DNA of 51,483 nt from Spirochaetia bacterium (GTDB taxonomy: Bacteria > Spirochaetota > Leptospiria > Leptospirales > Leptonemataceae), in the NCBI GenBank assembly GCA_009885105.1, contig VFLI01000004.1:1-51483 (forward strand), read 5' to 3'. The first letter of the stretch is position 1. Each line of letters starts with the position of its first letter. Position numbers and translations under genes: made by a program. Of the stretch, positions 18,284 through 27,891 are shown one piece after another. The notes under the pieces were generated by a model. That model was not told the origin of the DNA and did no database searches. It worked only from the letters and a program-made list of their open reading frames with translations.

Positions 18284-18703
18284 CTATTTGCTTTTCTTCT
18301 TTTTATCCTTTCCTGCGTCTGCTTTCGTATCTTTTTTAGTCTCTTTTGCCTTCTCTTTCTTTACTTCTTTCTCGCCCTTTTTTGCGGCCGGTTTCTTCTC
18401 GGCTTTTGCGCTTTTCGCCGCTGGCTCAACTTTCTTTTCTTTCTTGACTTCTTTTGCAGCCGCCGTTTTGCTCTTTTTCTCTTTACGCTGGGTCTTTTCT
18501 TTGATCTCAGCTTTTCCTTTTTCCCGCAGATTCATCACAGTCAGCATAGCCGCTGCATTGCGTTTCAAATGACGAATGCGCGCAGGATCCTGGAGCGATC
18601 TTGCTATCGCAAACGTAAATCTCAGTTCTCGCAATTCAGCTCTGGTTGTTTCCAGCTGTCTTACTAACTCTTCGTCTGTATACTCGTGAAATACGCTGCC
18701 CAT
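18284..18703 (-). CDS. rpmC: 50S ribosomal protein L29 with lysine-rich tail
   Basis: L29 lies at the tunnel exit beside the SRP and trigger factor docking site on L23. Residues 1-62 are the normal protein (YTDEELVRQLETTRAELRELRF, then ARSLQDPARIRHLKRNAA, then MNLRE). Residues from about 63 to 139 are an added tail of Lys, Glu, Ala and Thr with many KKE, KAEKK and AAK units and no hydrophobic core. L29 is usually 60-75 residues, so the gene is about twice normal length. The frame stays open and the next gene follows after a normal gap, so this is not a read error. Confidence 0.95.
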   Translation of the reverse strand: MGSVFHEYTDEELVRQLETTRAELRELRFTFAIARSLQDPARIRHLKRNAAAMLTVMNLREKGKAEIKEKTQRKEKKSKTAAAKEVKKEKKVEPAAKSAKAEKKPAAKKGEKEVKKEKAKETKKDTKADAGKDKKKKSK

Positions 18704-18711
18704 ATTAAATC

Positions 18712-19125
18712 CTACAATAATTGCTTTTTAACAAACACCGTCTGCAGAGAAAGTTTATGGGCTGCAAGGCCCAGCGCCTCTCGTGCGGTTTCCTCTTCTA
18801 TACCGCTGATCTCAAAAAGGACCCGGCCTGGTCTGATCACGGCCACCCAGTACTCTGGATTTCCTTTTCCGCTTCCCATTCGGGTTTCGGCCGGCTTTTT
18901 AGTAACAGGCGTATCCGGGAAAATTCGAATCCAGAGTTTTCCCCCGCGCTTGACTCGTCTCGTCATCGCCCTTCTGGCAGCTTCAATCTGTCTCGAAGTC
19001 AAACGTCCTGAAGTAATTGCCTTCAATCCGTATTCCCCGAACGAAACTTCATTGCCGCGTGTTGAAAGCCCTTTGAGCCGTCCCCGCTGTCGTTTCCTGT
19101 ATTTTACTCTCTTAGGTGATAACAT
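18712..19125 (-). CDS. rplP: 50S ribosomal protein L16
   Basis: L16 organises the A-site region of the large subunit. The 137 residues begin [16 protein letters not shown] and contain [20 protein letters not shown] and the [17 protein letters not shown] segment, which holds the arginine that is hydroxylated in E. coli (Arg81). It is 8 bases upstream of rpmC. Confidence 0.98.
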   Translation of the reverse strand: MLSPKRVKYRKRQRGRLKGLSTRGNEVSFGEYGLKAITSGRLTSRQIEAARRAMTRRVKRGGKLWIRIFPDTPVTKKPAETRMGSGKGNPEYWVAVIRPGRVLFEISGIEEETAREALGLAAHKLSLQTVFVKKQLL

Positions 19126-19140
19126 TTTAGACTGCCTTTA

Positions 19141-19818
19141 TCAGCTTGTTCGTCTCTTTACCGTGTACTGATCTTCTTCTTCTTTTTCAGCGCTGTTCAT
19201 CACGTCACCGTGGTAAGTCCAGACTTTAACACCGATTATTCCGAATGTGGTTTTCGCCTCACTCACGGCATATTCAATATTAGCCCGCAGTGTGTGCAGA
19301 GGGACGCGACCATCTTTATACTGTTCAGTCCGCGCCATATCAGCTCCATTGAGCCGGCCTGAGACCATGATTTTAACTCCGTCAACGCCGCCGCGCATTG
19401 CTCCACGAAGCGACTGTTTCATTACACGGCGAAACGGCATTCTCTGCTCCAGCTGCTGCGCGATTCCGTCCGCAACCACCTTTGCCACCGTCTCCGGTTT
19501 TTTGACTTCAATAATGCTCAGGTTCAGCGGCTTGGCGACGTTCTTTTTCAGATCGTTTTTCATCGCCTCAATACTTGCGCCTTTCTGTCCGATGATGACT
19601 CCGGGCCGGACCGTGTGAATATTGATGTTTACTTTTTCAGGAAATCTTTCAATAATAACTTTCACTATTCCGGCTCTTTTGAATTTCTTCATCAGCATTT
19701 TCCGGATTAATATATCTTCATGCAAATTGGCTCTGTATTCTGCCCCGGCGAACCAAATCGATTCCCAGGATCTTGTTATCCCCAGTCTCAGACCAATTGG
19801 ATTTACTTTCTGTCCCAT
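19141..19818 (-). CDS. rpsC: 30S ribosomal protein S3
   Basis: S3 lines the mRNA entry tunnel. The 225 residues begin [16 protein letters not shown], contain the KH domain with the GxxG loop ([16 protein letters not shown]), and the C-terminal domain with [21 protein letters not shown] and [14 protein letters not shown]. It follows rplV by 26 bases. Confidence 0.98.
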   Translation of the reverse strand: MGQKVNPIGLRLGITRSWESIWFAGAEYRANLHEDILIRKMLMKKFKRAGIVKVIIERFPEKVNINIHTVRPGVIIGQKGASIEAMKNDLKKNVAKPLNLSIIEVKKPETVAKVVADGIAQQLEQRMPFRRVMKQSLRGAMRGGVDGVKIMVSGRLNGADMARTEQYKDGRVPLHTLRANIEYAVSEAKTTFGIIGVKVWTYHGDVMNSAEKEEEDQYTVKRRTS

Positions 19819-19844
19819 AATTTTCCCTGGTTATCTCCGATTAA

Positions 19845-20180
19845 CTATTCATCGCTCAACACGATTGTAATATGACTTGTTCGTTTCAAAATCTTAACAC
19901 CGCGTCCCCGTGACTGCGGGCGAAATCTCTTTAAAGTCGGTCCTTCATCTATGTACACTTTTTTCACAAACAGTTCCGCGTCTTTCACAGTGCTTTTCAA
20001 GAACACTGCATTCGCCCGCGCCGATTTCAGGACGCGTTCCAGAAGAACCGCGCCTTTCCGCGGCGTGAACCGAAGTGTGTCCAGCGCTTCCGGATAGCTG
20101 TAACCGCGAATCTCATTCGCCACAAGCCTGACCTTTCGCGGGCTTGTCATAAGAAACTTTGCTGTTGACTTTGTTTCCAT
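19845..20180 (-). CDS. rplV: 50S ribosomal protein L22
   Basis: L22 lines the exit tunnel; its beta-hairpin loop reaches the constriction. The 111 residues contain SPRKVRLVANEIRG and the loop-bearing GPTLKRFRPQSRGRGVKILKRTSHI stretch. No macrolide-type deletion is evident in the loop by eye. Confidence 0.97.
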   Translation of the reverse strand: METKSTAKFLMTSPRKVRLVANEIRGYSYPEALDTLRFTPRKGAVLLERVLKSARANAVFLKSTVKDAELFVKKVYIDEGPTLKRFRPQSRGRGVKILKRTSHITIVLSDE

Positions 20181-20201
20181 ATACTTATCTTTTATTCAAA
20201 T

Positions 20202-20480
20202 TCACTTCTTGATTTTCTTATCGAGACTGGTGTGACCTCGATAGGTTCTTGTAGGAGAAAATTCTCCCAATTTATGACCAACCATGTTTTCATTCACATA
20301 GACCGGAATGAATTTGTTCCCGTTGTGTAATAATACCGTGTGTCCGATCATTTCCGGAAATATCGTCGATCGTCTAGACCAGCTTTTAAACGGTTTCTTC
20401 TGATTGTCTGAATTCATTCTGGTGATTTTACTCATCAGCGACTCAGTTATATACGGTCCTTTTTTTAATGATCTTGCCAT
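20202..20480 (-). CDS. rpsS: 30S ribosomal protein S19
   Basis: S19 is in the small-subunit head and pairs with S13. The 92 residues begin [11 protein letters not shown] and contain [23 protein letters not shown] and [17 protein letters not shown], the family signature. It sits between rplB and rplV. Confidence 0.98.
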   Translation of the reverse strand: MARSLKKGPYITESLMSKITRMNSDNQKKPFKSWSRRSTIFPEMIGHTVLLHNGNKFIPVYVNENMVGHKLGEFSPTRTYRGHTSLDKKIKK

Positions 20481-20505
20481 ATTGCTTCTTTAACCCCGCG
20501 CACGA

Positions 20506-21351
20506 TCAGCGTGACAGACGTTTGTTAACTCTCCTCTGGACTATGAATCTATCCGATGGCTTGTGTTTCTTCCGAGTTTTGTATCCTCGGGTCGGCTGCC
20601 CCCACGGGCTGACCGGATGACGGCCTCCGGAAGTTTTTCCCTCTCCTCCGCCGTGCGGATGATCCACCGGATTCATAACAACGCCTCGAACTTTTGGCCG
20701 GTGTCCCAACCATCGGTTTCGACCTGCCTTGCCTATACTTACCAGACTGTGATCTTTGTTTCCTACAATACCGATAGTAGCATAACAATTCTGTAAAACT
20801 TTCCTGAGTTCGCCGGACGGCAGTTTCAGGGTGACGTAATCGCCGTCTTTTGCCGCCACAGATGCGAAGCCGCCTGCTGTTCGCGCCATCTGCCCGCCTC
20901 TTCCTGGCTGCATTTCCACATTATGAACGCTGGTTCCCGGCGGAATGTCTTTCAGCTGGAGCGAATTCCCCACTTTCACAGTAGATCCCGGCCCCGCCAT
21001 CACCACCTGATCCTTTTCCAGCCCTTCAGGCGCCAGAATGTATCGATACTCGCCATCGACATACTTGATCAGCGCAATGTTTGCTGTGCGATTCGGATCA
21101 TACTGTATCCCCGCAACCTTTCCTTCAATACCGTGTTTTCCGCGTTTAAAATCAATTATACGATATCTTCGTTTGTGGCGTCCGCCTTTTCTGCGCACCG
21201 CGATTTGTCCGCCGCCGCTTCTTCCTGCCCGATAATGAACGTAATCCGTCAGCGGCTTGAAGGGTCCTTTCTCATCAGTAAGAACATTAAAATCAAGAAC
21301 AGACTTGAATCTGGTCGAAGCATTAACAGGTCGATGTTTCTTTATTGGCAT
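20506..21351 (-). CDS. rplB: 50S ribosomal protein L2
   Basis: L2 is required for subunit joining and peptidyl transferase assembly. The 281 residues hold the OB and SH3-like domains and the signature VMNPVDHPHGGGEGKTSGG with the conserved histidine near the active centre. It lies 1 base after rplW, so coupling is likely. Confidence 0.98.
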   Translation of the reverse strand: MPIKKHRPVNASTRFKSVLDFNVLTDEKGPFKPLTDYVHYRAGRSGGGQIAVRRKGGRHKRRYRIIDFKRGKHGIEGKVAGIQYDPNRTANIALIKYVDGEYRYILAPEGLEKDQVVMAGPGSTVKVGNSLQLKDIPPGTSVHNVEMQPGRGGQMARTAGGFASVAAKDGDYVTLKLPSGELRKVLQNCYATIGIVGNKDHSLVSIGKAGRNRWLGHRPKVRGVVMNPVDHPHGGGEGKTSGGRHPVSPWGQPTRGYKTRKKHKPSDRFIVQRRVNKRLSR

Positions 21352-21352
21352 A

Positions 21353-21649
21353 TCAGGCTTTCCTTGTGAGGTCCAAACTCTGACCGGCTGCCAGCGTTAC
21401 CACGGCCTTTTTCCATGTCGGCAGCTTGATTTTGCTGGTTCGAAATCTTTTATGTTTTCCCATCACTATCATAGTATTGATTTTTACAGCATCAACTTTG
21501 AATATCTTGTGCAATGCCTGACGTATCAATTCTTTGCTCGCATTCTTACGAACTTTCAGCGAATAACGATTTGTGTCTTTTGATGGATTTTTAATCGCTT
21601 CCGTTTTTTCCGTAATTAATGGACTGATTATAACATTGTGAAGGTTCAT
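21353..21649 (-). CDS. rplW: 50S ribosomal protein L23
   Basis: L23 is the tunnel-exit docking site for trigger factor and SRP. The 98 residues include NVIISPLITEKTEAIK and the VDAVKINTMIVMGKHKRFRT core. Its ATG overlaps the rplD stop by four bases. Confidence 0.97.
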   Translation of the reverse strand: MNLHNVIISPLITEKTEAIKNPSKDTNRYSLKVRKNASKELIRQALHKIFKVDAVKINTMIVMGKHKRFRTSKIKLPTWKKAVVTLAAGQSLDLTRKA

Positions 21650-22305
21650 GCCACAGCTCCCGCTTTCTTACTGCCGGATTGTCCGTATTTGCTGACCAGA
21701 TACGGCATTGCGCTTTCAGCTATCACCAGATGCGTTGAAAAATACATTTCAGGCGCAGTCAGTCGATGTGCGTGAACAAATTCAATCTGAGGAATATTCA
21801 TCAGAGATTTGAGAACCTTATGATCGTTGCTGTCCGATACAAAGGCCACCGTCTGACCGGGGAGCAAACCCATTCCCTCAAATATTGCGGACATTTTCTT
21901 CGTGCTGTATTCAGCAATATTCAGGTCCGCCAGAACGCTTATGACCGCATTCTGAGCTTTTAAAGAAAATATCGAACGTATTCCTGCTTTTCGCATTTTA
22001 TCTGGCAGCGGAATTGTGTAATCCCGGGGCTGCGGGCCGAAAACTGTTGCGCCCTTTCTCCATTGCGGCGCGCGAATAGATCCCTGCCGTGCATTTCCTG
22101 TCCCTTTTTGTTTCCACGGCTTTCTGCCGCCGCCGCTCACTTCACTGAAGCCCTTTGTTTTATGAGTTCCCTGTCGTCTGTTTGCGTTTTCAGCTCTCAG
22201 CACGGTGTGCACAGCGCCTTTGCTTATTTTCGCGCCGAACAATTCCGTAGGGAGGCTTATCTCCCCTGCTTTTTTACCGTTTGAATCGTATTTGACGGCT
22301 TTCAT
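21646..22305 (-). CDS. rplD: 50S ribosomal protein L4
   Basis: L4 has a tunnel-lining loop and, in E. coli, represses the S10 operon. The 219 residues contain RQGTHKTKGFSEVSGGGRKPW and KGTGNARQGSIRAPQWRKGATVFGP, the loop region. It overlaps rplC and rplW by four bases at its two ends. Confidence 0.97.
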   Translation of the reverse strand: MKAVKYDSNGKKAGEISLPTELFGAKISKGAVHTVLRAENANRRQGTHKTKGFSEVSGGGRKPWKQKGTGNARQGSIRAPQWRKGATVFGPQPRDYTIPLPDKMRKAGIRSIFSLKAQNAVISVLADLNIAEYSTKKMSAIFEGMGLLPGQTVAFVSDSNDHKVLKSLMNIPQIEFVHAHRLTAPEMYFSTHLVIAESAMPYLVSKYGQSGSKKAGAVA

Positions 22306-22922
22306 CTCTGCGCCTCAATTCTTACGAGCGATGTTCTTGGTCCTGGAACAGCGCCTCTAATCATTATCAAATTATGAACAACATCCACTTCAACAATTTC
22401 CAGGTTGCCCACAGTAATCATAGTCGATCCTGTATGTCCGGGAAGTTTTGTTCCTTTGAACACACGGCTCGGATATGCGCTGGATCCGATCGATCCTGGA
22501 GCTCGATGGAATTTAGATCCATGAGCAGCCCGGCCCCCGCCGAAACCGTGTCTTTTGATGGTTCCCTGAAATCCTTTTCCCTTCGAAACACCGGATGCTT
22601 TGACAATATCGCCTCTGGAAAAAATGTCCGCTTTGATTTCCTGTCCGGTCTGGAAATCCCATCCCGTATTGCGAAACTCACGCAAAATCCGGAACATTTC
22701 CAGGTTTTTTGTTTTGAGATGTCCCTGCTCCGCTTTTGATTTCAGCTTCGCGCGTATTTTCTCAAAACCCAGCTGGAAAGCTGCATATTTGTCGTTCTCC
22801 ATCGTACGAACCTGTGTCACAACGCATGGTCCGGCCCGAAGAACGGTTACGGGTATGCTTTTCCCTTCTTCATCGAAGATCTGAGTCATCCCAATTTTTC
22901 TGGCTATTATACCTTTTGCCAT
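22302..22922 (-). CDS. rplC: 50S ribosomal protein L3
   Basis: L3 reaches into the peptidyl transferase centre. The 206 residues begin MAKGIIARKIGMTQIFDEEGK and contain SGVSKGKGFQGTIKRHGFGGG, followed by HGSKFHRAPGSIG and FKGTKLPGHTGS, the family signature with its central loop. It follows rpsJ by 22 bases. Confidence 0.98.
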   Translation of the reverse strand: MAKGIIARKIGMTQIFDEEGKSIPVTVLRAGPCVVTQVRTMENDKYAAFQLGFEKIRAKLKSKAEQGHLKTKNLEMFRILREFRNTGWDFQTGQEIKADIFSRGDIVKASGVSKGKGFQGTIKRHGFGGGRAAHGSKFHRAPGSIGSSAYPSRVFKGTKLPGHTGSTMITVGNLEIVEVDVVHNLIMIRGAVPGPRTSLVRIEAQR

Positions 22923-22944
22923 TTAAACACTTCTCTATACTATT

Positions 22945-23256
22945 TTAACTTAAACTCTTGATATCAGCGCTGACACCCGCCGGCAGCTGCAGTTTCATCA
23001 AAGCATCCACAGTATCCGGATTGGTATTCATGATATCAATCAGCCTCTTGTGAGTGCGTATTTCAAATTGCTCGCGTGATTTTTTATTCACGTGCACAGA
23101 TCTGAGAACCGTAAACCGTTCGATGCGTGTCGGCAGAGGAACAGGACCGGAAATTTCCGCTCCGGTCCTTCTGGCCGTGGCGACGATTTCTGCCGCCGAC
23201 CTGTCGATCAGTCTGTGATCGAAGGCCTTTAATTTAACTCTAATCTTTGTAGCCAT
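22945..23256 (-). CDS. rpsJ: 30S ribosomal protein S10 (NusE)
   Basis: S10 is a small-subunit head protein that also binds NusB and NusG in antitermination and transcription-translation coupling. The 103 residues include [20 protein letters not shown] and [21 protein letters not shown]. It lies 19 bases after tuf and heads the S10 cluster. Confidence 0.98.
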   Translation of the reverse strand: MATKIRVKLKAFDHRLIDRSAAEIVATARRTGAEISGPVPLPTRIERFTVLRSVHVNKKSREQFEIRTHKRLIDIMNTNPDTVDALMKLQLPAGVSADIKSLS

Positions 23257-23275
23257 TCCTCATTCCGCCTGGATA

Positions 23276-24478
23276 TTACTCTACAATCTGCGCGACGACG
23301 CCAGAACCCACTGTCTTGCCGCCTTCACGAATTGCGAATTTCAATCCTTTGTCCATGGCAATCGGGGTGATCAGTTCCACATCGATGGAAATATTGTCAC
23401 CCGGCATCACCATTTCTGTTCCCGTAGGAAGCTTTATTGTTCCTGTCACATCTGTCGTCCGGAAATAAAATTGCGGACGATAGTTGTCGAAGAAAGGAGT
23501 GTGTCTTCCGCCTTCTTCTTTTGTGAGAACATAAATTTCTGCTTTAAACTTCTTGTGCGGAGTTATTGAGCCTGGTTTTGCGATAACCTGGCCTCTTTCG
23601 ATATCTTCTTTTTTGATACCTCTCAGAAGAAGACCGACATTGTCTCCGGCTTGAGCAAAATCCAGCTGCTTGCGGAACATTTCAATTCCGGTGGCAACCG
23701 TCTTTATGGTATCTTTAATTCCCACAATTTCCAGTTCATCGTTAAGATTCAGTTTGCCCTGTTCAACCCGGCCGGTTGCAACAGTTCCCCGTCCTGTGAT
23801 CGAAAAAACATCTTCCACGGGAAGAAGAAAATCTTTATCCAGAACACGCTTGGGATCCGGAACATATGTATCCAGAGTTTCCACCAGCTTCAGGATTGCT
23901 TTTGAACCCAGGTCTGATTCGTCGCCTTCCAGCGCCTTCAGAGCCGAACCCTGGACGAAAGGAGTATCTTTCGGATAACCGTATTTCACGAGAAGGTCTT
24001 TAATTTCTTCCGTGACTATTTCTATCATTCCTTCCCTGTCCGATTCCTGGAGCGCATCCACTTTATTCAGAAAAACAACAATGTAAGGAACTCCGACCTG
24101 ACGAGCCAGGAGAATGTGCTCTCTTGTCTGAGGCATAGCGCCGTCCACAGCAGAAACCACCAGAATGGCAGCGTCCATCTGAGCCGCGCCCGTAATCATG
24201 TTCTTCACATAGTCAGCGTGACCGGGACAGTCGACATGCGCGTAGTGACGTTTGTCAGACTCATATTCCTGATGAGAGGTGGCGATCGTGATGCCTCTTT
24301 CTCTTTCTTCAGGAGCATTGTCGATCTCCTCAAACTTAACAGCTTTATTCCTGCCGCCTTTTGTCTTTGCCAGCACCGACGTAATAGCTGCCGTTAAGGT
24401 AGTTTTTCCGTGATCCACGTGACCAATTGTTCCCACATTCACATGTGTTTTTGATCTGTCGAATTTTTCTTTAGCCAT
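23276..24478 (-). CDS. tuf: Elongation factor Tu
   Basis: EF-Tu delivers aminoacyl-tRNA to the ribosome as a GTP complex. The G1 motif GHVDHGKT is at residues 18-25; G2 (RGIT), G3 (DCPGH) and G4 (NKVD) follow, then the two beta-barrel domains. Length is 400 residues. Elfamycin-contact positions were not checked by alignment. It is the only tuf in the window and lies between fusA and rpsJ. Confidence 0.99.
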   Translation of the reverse strand: MAKEKFDRSKTHVNVGTIGHVDHGKTTLTAAITSVLAKTKGGRNKAVKFEEIDNAPEERERGITIATSHQEYESDKRHYAHVDCPGHADYVKNMITGAAQMDAAILVVSAVDGAMPQTREHILLARQVGVPYIVVFLNKVDALQESDREGMIEIVTEEIKDLLVKYGYPKDTPFVQGSALKALEGDESDLGSKAILKLVETLDTYVPDPKRVLDKDFLLPVEDVFSITGRGTVATGRVEQGKLNLNDELEIVGIKDTIKTVATGIEMFRKQLDFAQAGDNVGLLLRGIKKEDIERGQVIAKPGSITPHKKFKAEIYVLTKEEGGRHTPFFDNYRPQFYFRTTDVTGTIKLPTGTEMVMPGDNISIDVELITPIAMDKGLKFAIREGGKTVGSGVVAQIVE

Positions 24479-24555
24479 ACTTCTACTCCTGAAAATCTAT
24501 TATTAACGCCGCTTCAACCACGACGCGAAATTATATAATTAATATACTGTCCATT

Positions 24556-26655
24556 TTACACCGCCGCCTTCGCCACGAGTTCATTGGCGATATTGGCCGG
24601 CACTTCTTCATAATGCTTGAATTGCATTGTGTACGCCGCGCGTCCCTGCGTGGCGCTCCTCAGATCTGTCGCATAACCGAACATTTCAGAAAGGGGAACC
24701 TCTGCGGAAATCACGCGCGCATTGCCCCGCTGCTCCATTGCTCCGATTCGTCCTCTGCGTCGGTTCAAATCGCCGACAACATCGCCCATGTAATCTTCCG
24801 GGGTTACAACTTCCACAGACATGATGGGCTCCAGCAGAACCGGGCTGGCCTTTTTGCAGCCGTCTTTGAATCCCATGGAACCTGCAATCTTGAAAGCCAT
24901 TTCCGACGAATCCACATCGTGGTAGGATCCGTCGAACACTTCCACTTTCACGTCAACCACGGGATATCCCGCGATCACACCTGTCTGCAGCGCTTCCTGA
25001 ATACCTTTATCAATCGCCGGAACAAATTCCCTTGGTATCGCACCGCCGACAACTTTGTTTACAAATTCGTAACCTTTACCGGGCTCATTGGGCATAACAC
25101 GAAGCCAGCAGTGGCCGTACTGTCCGCGGCCGCCGGTCTGCTTGATGTATTTCGATTCCACTTCCGCCATTTTGCGGATCGTCTCTCTGTAGGCCACCTG
25201 CGGTTTGCCGACATTGGCCTCTACTTTGAATTCCCGTTTCATACGATCTACAATGATTTCAAGATGAAGCTCGCCCATTCCGGAAATGATGGTCTGCCCG
25301 GTTTCCCGGTCAGTTTTCACTCGGAAGGTCGGATCTTCTTCAGCAAGACGCATAAGCGCCATGCCAAGTTTTTCCTGGTCCGCCTTTGTCAGAGGCTCGA
25401 TGGCCAGATCAATCACAGGCTGCGGGAACGTCATCTTCTCGAGAACTACCGGATGCGCTTCTTCGCACAGCGTATCTCCGGTTGTTGTATCTTTCAGTCC
25501 CACTGCCGCAGCGATGTCACCCGCATACACTTCAGTGATTTCTTCCCTGTCGTTTGCATGCATCTGTAGAATACGGCCGATGCGCTCTCTCTTATCCTTG
25601 CTTGAATTCAGCAGATAAGAACCTTTCTTTAAAATTCCGGAATAGACCCGGAAGAATGTCAATTTTCCGACATAGGGGTCGGACATAATTTTAAATGCCA
25701 GCGCAGAGAAATGTTCTTCATCCGACACCTGGCGCACCATATCATCATCGCCGTCCACAGATTTACCAGGCACAGGGGGAACATCCAGAGGCGATGGAAG
25801 GAAATCCAGAACCGCATCCAGGAGCGGCTGCACACCTTTGTTTTTAAAAGCCGATCCACAGAGTACAGGAAAAATTTTCAGACCCAGAGTGCCTGCGCGA
25901 ATTGCCTTTTTCAGCTCGGGCACCGTCAGCGTCCCGACCTCAAGATATTTTTCCAGAAGCTGATCATCGCACTCAGCCGCCGATTCCATAAGATTGTGAC
26001 GGTACTCAGCAGCCTTTGCCTTCATTGCCTCCGGCACTTCGCGATACTCAAATTTTGCGCCCAGCTCTTCTCCTGTCCATACAATGGCTCGATCCTCAAC
26101 GAGGTCGACCACTCCCACAAACTCAGCCTCGGCTCCAATCGGAAGCTGCAGCGGAACTGCCTTCACACCCAGTCGTTCTTTGATTGAATTGACGCAGAAA
26201 AAGAAATCCGCGCCCATCCGGTCGAGTTTATTAATAAAACAGATGCGGGGAACCTTGTATTTGTCCGCCTGCCGCCATACAGTTTCTGTCTGCGGCTCAA
26301 CTCCGGCCACTCCATCATAGACAGCGACGGAGCCGTCCAGCACACGAAGGGATCGTTCGACTTCAATAGTGAAATCGACGTGTCCGGGAGTATCAATGAT
26401 ATTAATTCTGTGCGGCTCACGGTCCTTGTCAGCGCCGTTCCAGTATGTTGTTGTTGCCGCGGAAGTGATCGTAATTCCTCTTTCTTTTTCCTGCTCCATC
26501 CAGTCCATTTCCGTTGAACCTTCATGAACTTCGCCGATTTTGTATGTCTTGCCGGTGTAATAAAGAATACGTTCAGTAGCCGTGGTTTTTCCTGCATCGA
26601 TATGCGCCATGATACCGATGTTTCTTGTTTTATCCAGTGAAACCTTTCTAGGCAT
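24556..26655 (-). CDS. fusA: Elongation factor G
   Basis: EF-G drives translocation and, with RRF, recycling. The 699 residues carry AHIDAGKTT (G1, residues 17-25), RGITITSAA (G2), DTPGHVDF (G3) and [10 protein letters not shown] (G4), then domains II-V, with domain IV in [11 protein letters not shown]. It is the classical str-operon fusA, between rpsG and tuf. Confidence 0.99.
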   Translation of the reverse strand: MPRKVSLDKTRNIGIMAHIDAGKTTATERILYYTGKTYKIGEVHEGSTEMDWMEQEKERGITITSAATTTYWNGADKDREPHRINIIDTPGHVDFTIEVERSLRVLDGSVAVYDGVAGVEPQTETVWRQADKYKVPRICFINKLDRMGADFFFCVNSIKERLGVKAVPLQLPIGAEAEFVGVVDLVEDRAIVWTGEELGAKFEYREVPEAMKAKAAEYRHNLMESAAECDDQLLEKYLEVGTLTVPELKKAIRAGTLGLKIFPVLCGSAFKNKGVQPLLDAVLDFLPSPLDVPPVPGKSVDGDDDMVRQVSDEEHFSALAFKIMSDPYVGKLTFFRVYSGILKKGSYLLNSSKDKRERIGRILQMHANDREEITEVYAGDIAAAVGLKDTTTGDTLCEEAHPVVLEKMTFPQPVIDLAIEPLTKADQEKLGMALMRLAEEDPTFRVKTDRETGQTIISGMGELHLEIIVDRMKREFKVEANVGKPQVAYRETIRKMAEVESKYIKQTGGRGQYGHCWLRVMPNEPGKGYEFVNKVVGGAIPREFVPAIDKGIQEALQTGVIAGYPVVDVKVEVFDGSYHDVDSSEMAFKIAGSMGFKDGCKKASPVLLEPIMSVEVVTPEDYMGDVVGDLNRRRGRIGAMEQRGNARVISAEVPLSEMFGYATDLRSATQGRAAYTMQFKHYEEVPANIANELVAKAAV

Positions 26656-26703
26656 TTAATAATTCCCCGACTTACCCTGATTTTTATTAGTAATTATTAC
26701 CGA

Positions 26704-27177
26704 TTACCATCTGTAATGACTGAAAGCCTTATTGGCCTCCGCCATCTTTCTTGTTTCATCGCGCTTTTTTATCGACGCACCAACGCCTTTATGCGCATCC
26801 ATCAGCTCGCCCGCAAGTTTCCCTGCCATGGAGTGCTCTTTACGCGCGCGCGCGTACTGGACAACCCATCGGATCGCCAGAGTCATCATTCTCTCCGGTC
26901 GAACCTCAACCGGCACCTGATACGTCACACCGCCGACTCTTCGCGATCGCACTTCCAGCTGCGGGCGAACACTCTCAAGAGCTTCCCTGAAGACTTCAAT
27001 GCCTTCTTTTCCCGTCTTATCTTTGATAATTCCGAGAGCATTATAGAATATATTTTCCGAAACGGATTTTTTTCCGCTTAGCATCATATAGTTGATAAAT
27101 CTTCCGGCAGACTCGTCATGATGGACGGAATCCGGTTCAACTGATCTTCTTAAAAGGGCGCCTTTTCTTCTGGACAT
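26704..27177 (-). CDS. rpsG: 30S ribosomal protein S7
   Basis: S7 nucleates assembly of the small-subunit head. The 157 residues begin MSRRKGALLRR and contain FINYMMLSGKKSVSE, VGGVTYQVPVEVRPERMMTLA and KAFSHYRW at the C-terminus. It lies between rpsL and fusA. Confidence 0.98.
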   Translation of the reverse strand: MSRRKGALLRRSVEPDSVHHDESAGRFINYMMLSGKKSVSENIFYNALGIIKDKTGKEGIEVFREALESVRPQLEVRSRRVGGVTYQVPVEVRPERMMTLAIRWVVQYARARKEHSMAGKLAGELMDAHKGVGASIKKRDETRKMAEANKAFSHYRW

Positions 27178-27198
27178 ACTAAACCTCGAATCTTATCC

Positions 27199-27573
27199 TT
27201 ATGCCTTTGGTCTTTTCGCCCCATATTTTGAGCGGCCTCTTCTTCTTTTTTCCACTCCGAGAGTGTCCAGAGCCCCGCGAATAATATGATAGCGAACACC
27301 GGGAAGGTCTTTTACCCTTCCGCCACGAATTAGAACTACGTTATGCTCCTGCAGATTGTGGCCTTCTCCAGGAATGTATGCCGTTACCTCTATGCCCGTC
27401 GTCAGGCGGACCCTCGCAACCTTCCTCAAAGCCGAATTCGGCTTTTTAGGAGTGAAAGTCATGACACGAGTGCAGACGCCTCTTCTCTGTGGAGAAGCTT
27501 TTAAAGCCGGTGACTTGGTCTTGCTTTTCTGGCTGGACCGTCCCTTACGTATTAACTGGCTGACTGTTGGCAA
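27199..27573 (-). CDS. rpsL: 30S ribosomal protein S12
   Basis: S12 controls decoding accuracy. The 124 residues contain [18 protein letters not shown] and [14 protein letters not shown], with lysines kept at both classical streptomycin-resistance positions (PKKPN and RVKDL) and the Asp that is methylthiolated in E. coli. The start codon is TTG ([11 protein letters not shown] follows). It opens the str cluster after a 318-bp spacer. Confidence 0.97.
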   Translation of the reverse strand: MPTVSQLIRKGRSSQKSKTKSPALKASPQRRGVCTRVMTFTPKKPNSALRKVARVRLTTGIEVTAYIPGEGHNLQEHNVVLIRGGRVKDLPGVRYHIIRGALDTLGVEKRRRGRSKYGAKRPKA

Positions 27574-27891
27574 CTTCTACCGTCCTTATATAAATAAATA
27601 AACATTAACCGGTATTTTCCGATTAAACATTCGGATTATCCGGTATATCAAATACCAGAAACAACCCGCACCTGGCTTTACCCTCTGAAATGTTCTGCAA
27701 CTTGATCCTTCATCCTGTGAAGTCCAGTATTGCCGAACCGGTCATCAGGACTTAATCAATCCTGATTGCGACTAAAATCCAAATGAATGACCAGTAATAT
27801 ACAGGGTCCCTTTCCTGACAAGCGTTTCCCTATTGTGGGTACTGGATCAGGCCTGTTTAAGGAAATTCCTGCCCCGATCGGTTTTCAACGC
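27574..27891 (-). other. rpoC-rpsL spacer (318 bp), probable control region
   Basis: This is the largest gene-free stretch inside the expression block. No reading frame with a family match is seen. It holds short inverted repeats, the clearest being ATCAGGA/TCCTGAT (27744-27750 and 27760-27766), and an AT-rich end next to rpsL. There is no convincing T-tract hairpin for a strong terminator after rpoC on the minus strand. A promoter or attenuator for the str-S10-spc genes is the likely content, but I cannot place the -10 and -35 boxes with confidence. Confidence 0.4.

Noticed and set aside
24613-25569. Long plus-strand open frame opposite fusA
   Set aside because: It mirrors fusA codon structure, has no ribosome-binding site and no family match; the minus-strand EF-G is certain.
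27199-27573. Streptomycin-resistance change in S12
   Set aside because: Both classical lysine positions are wild type.
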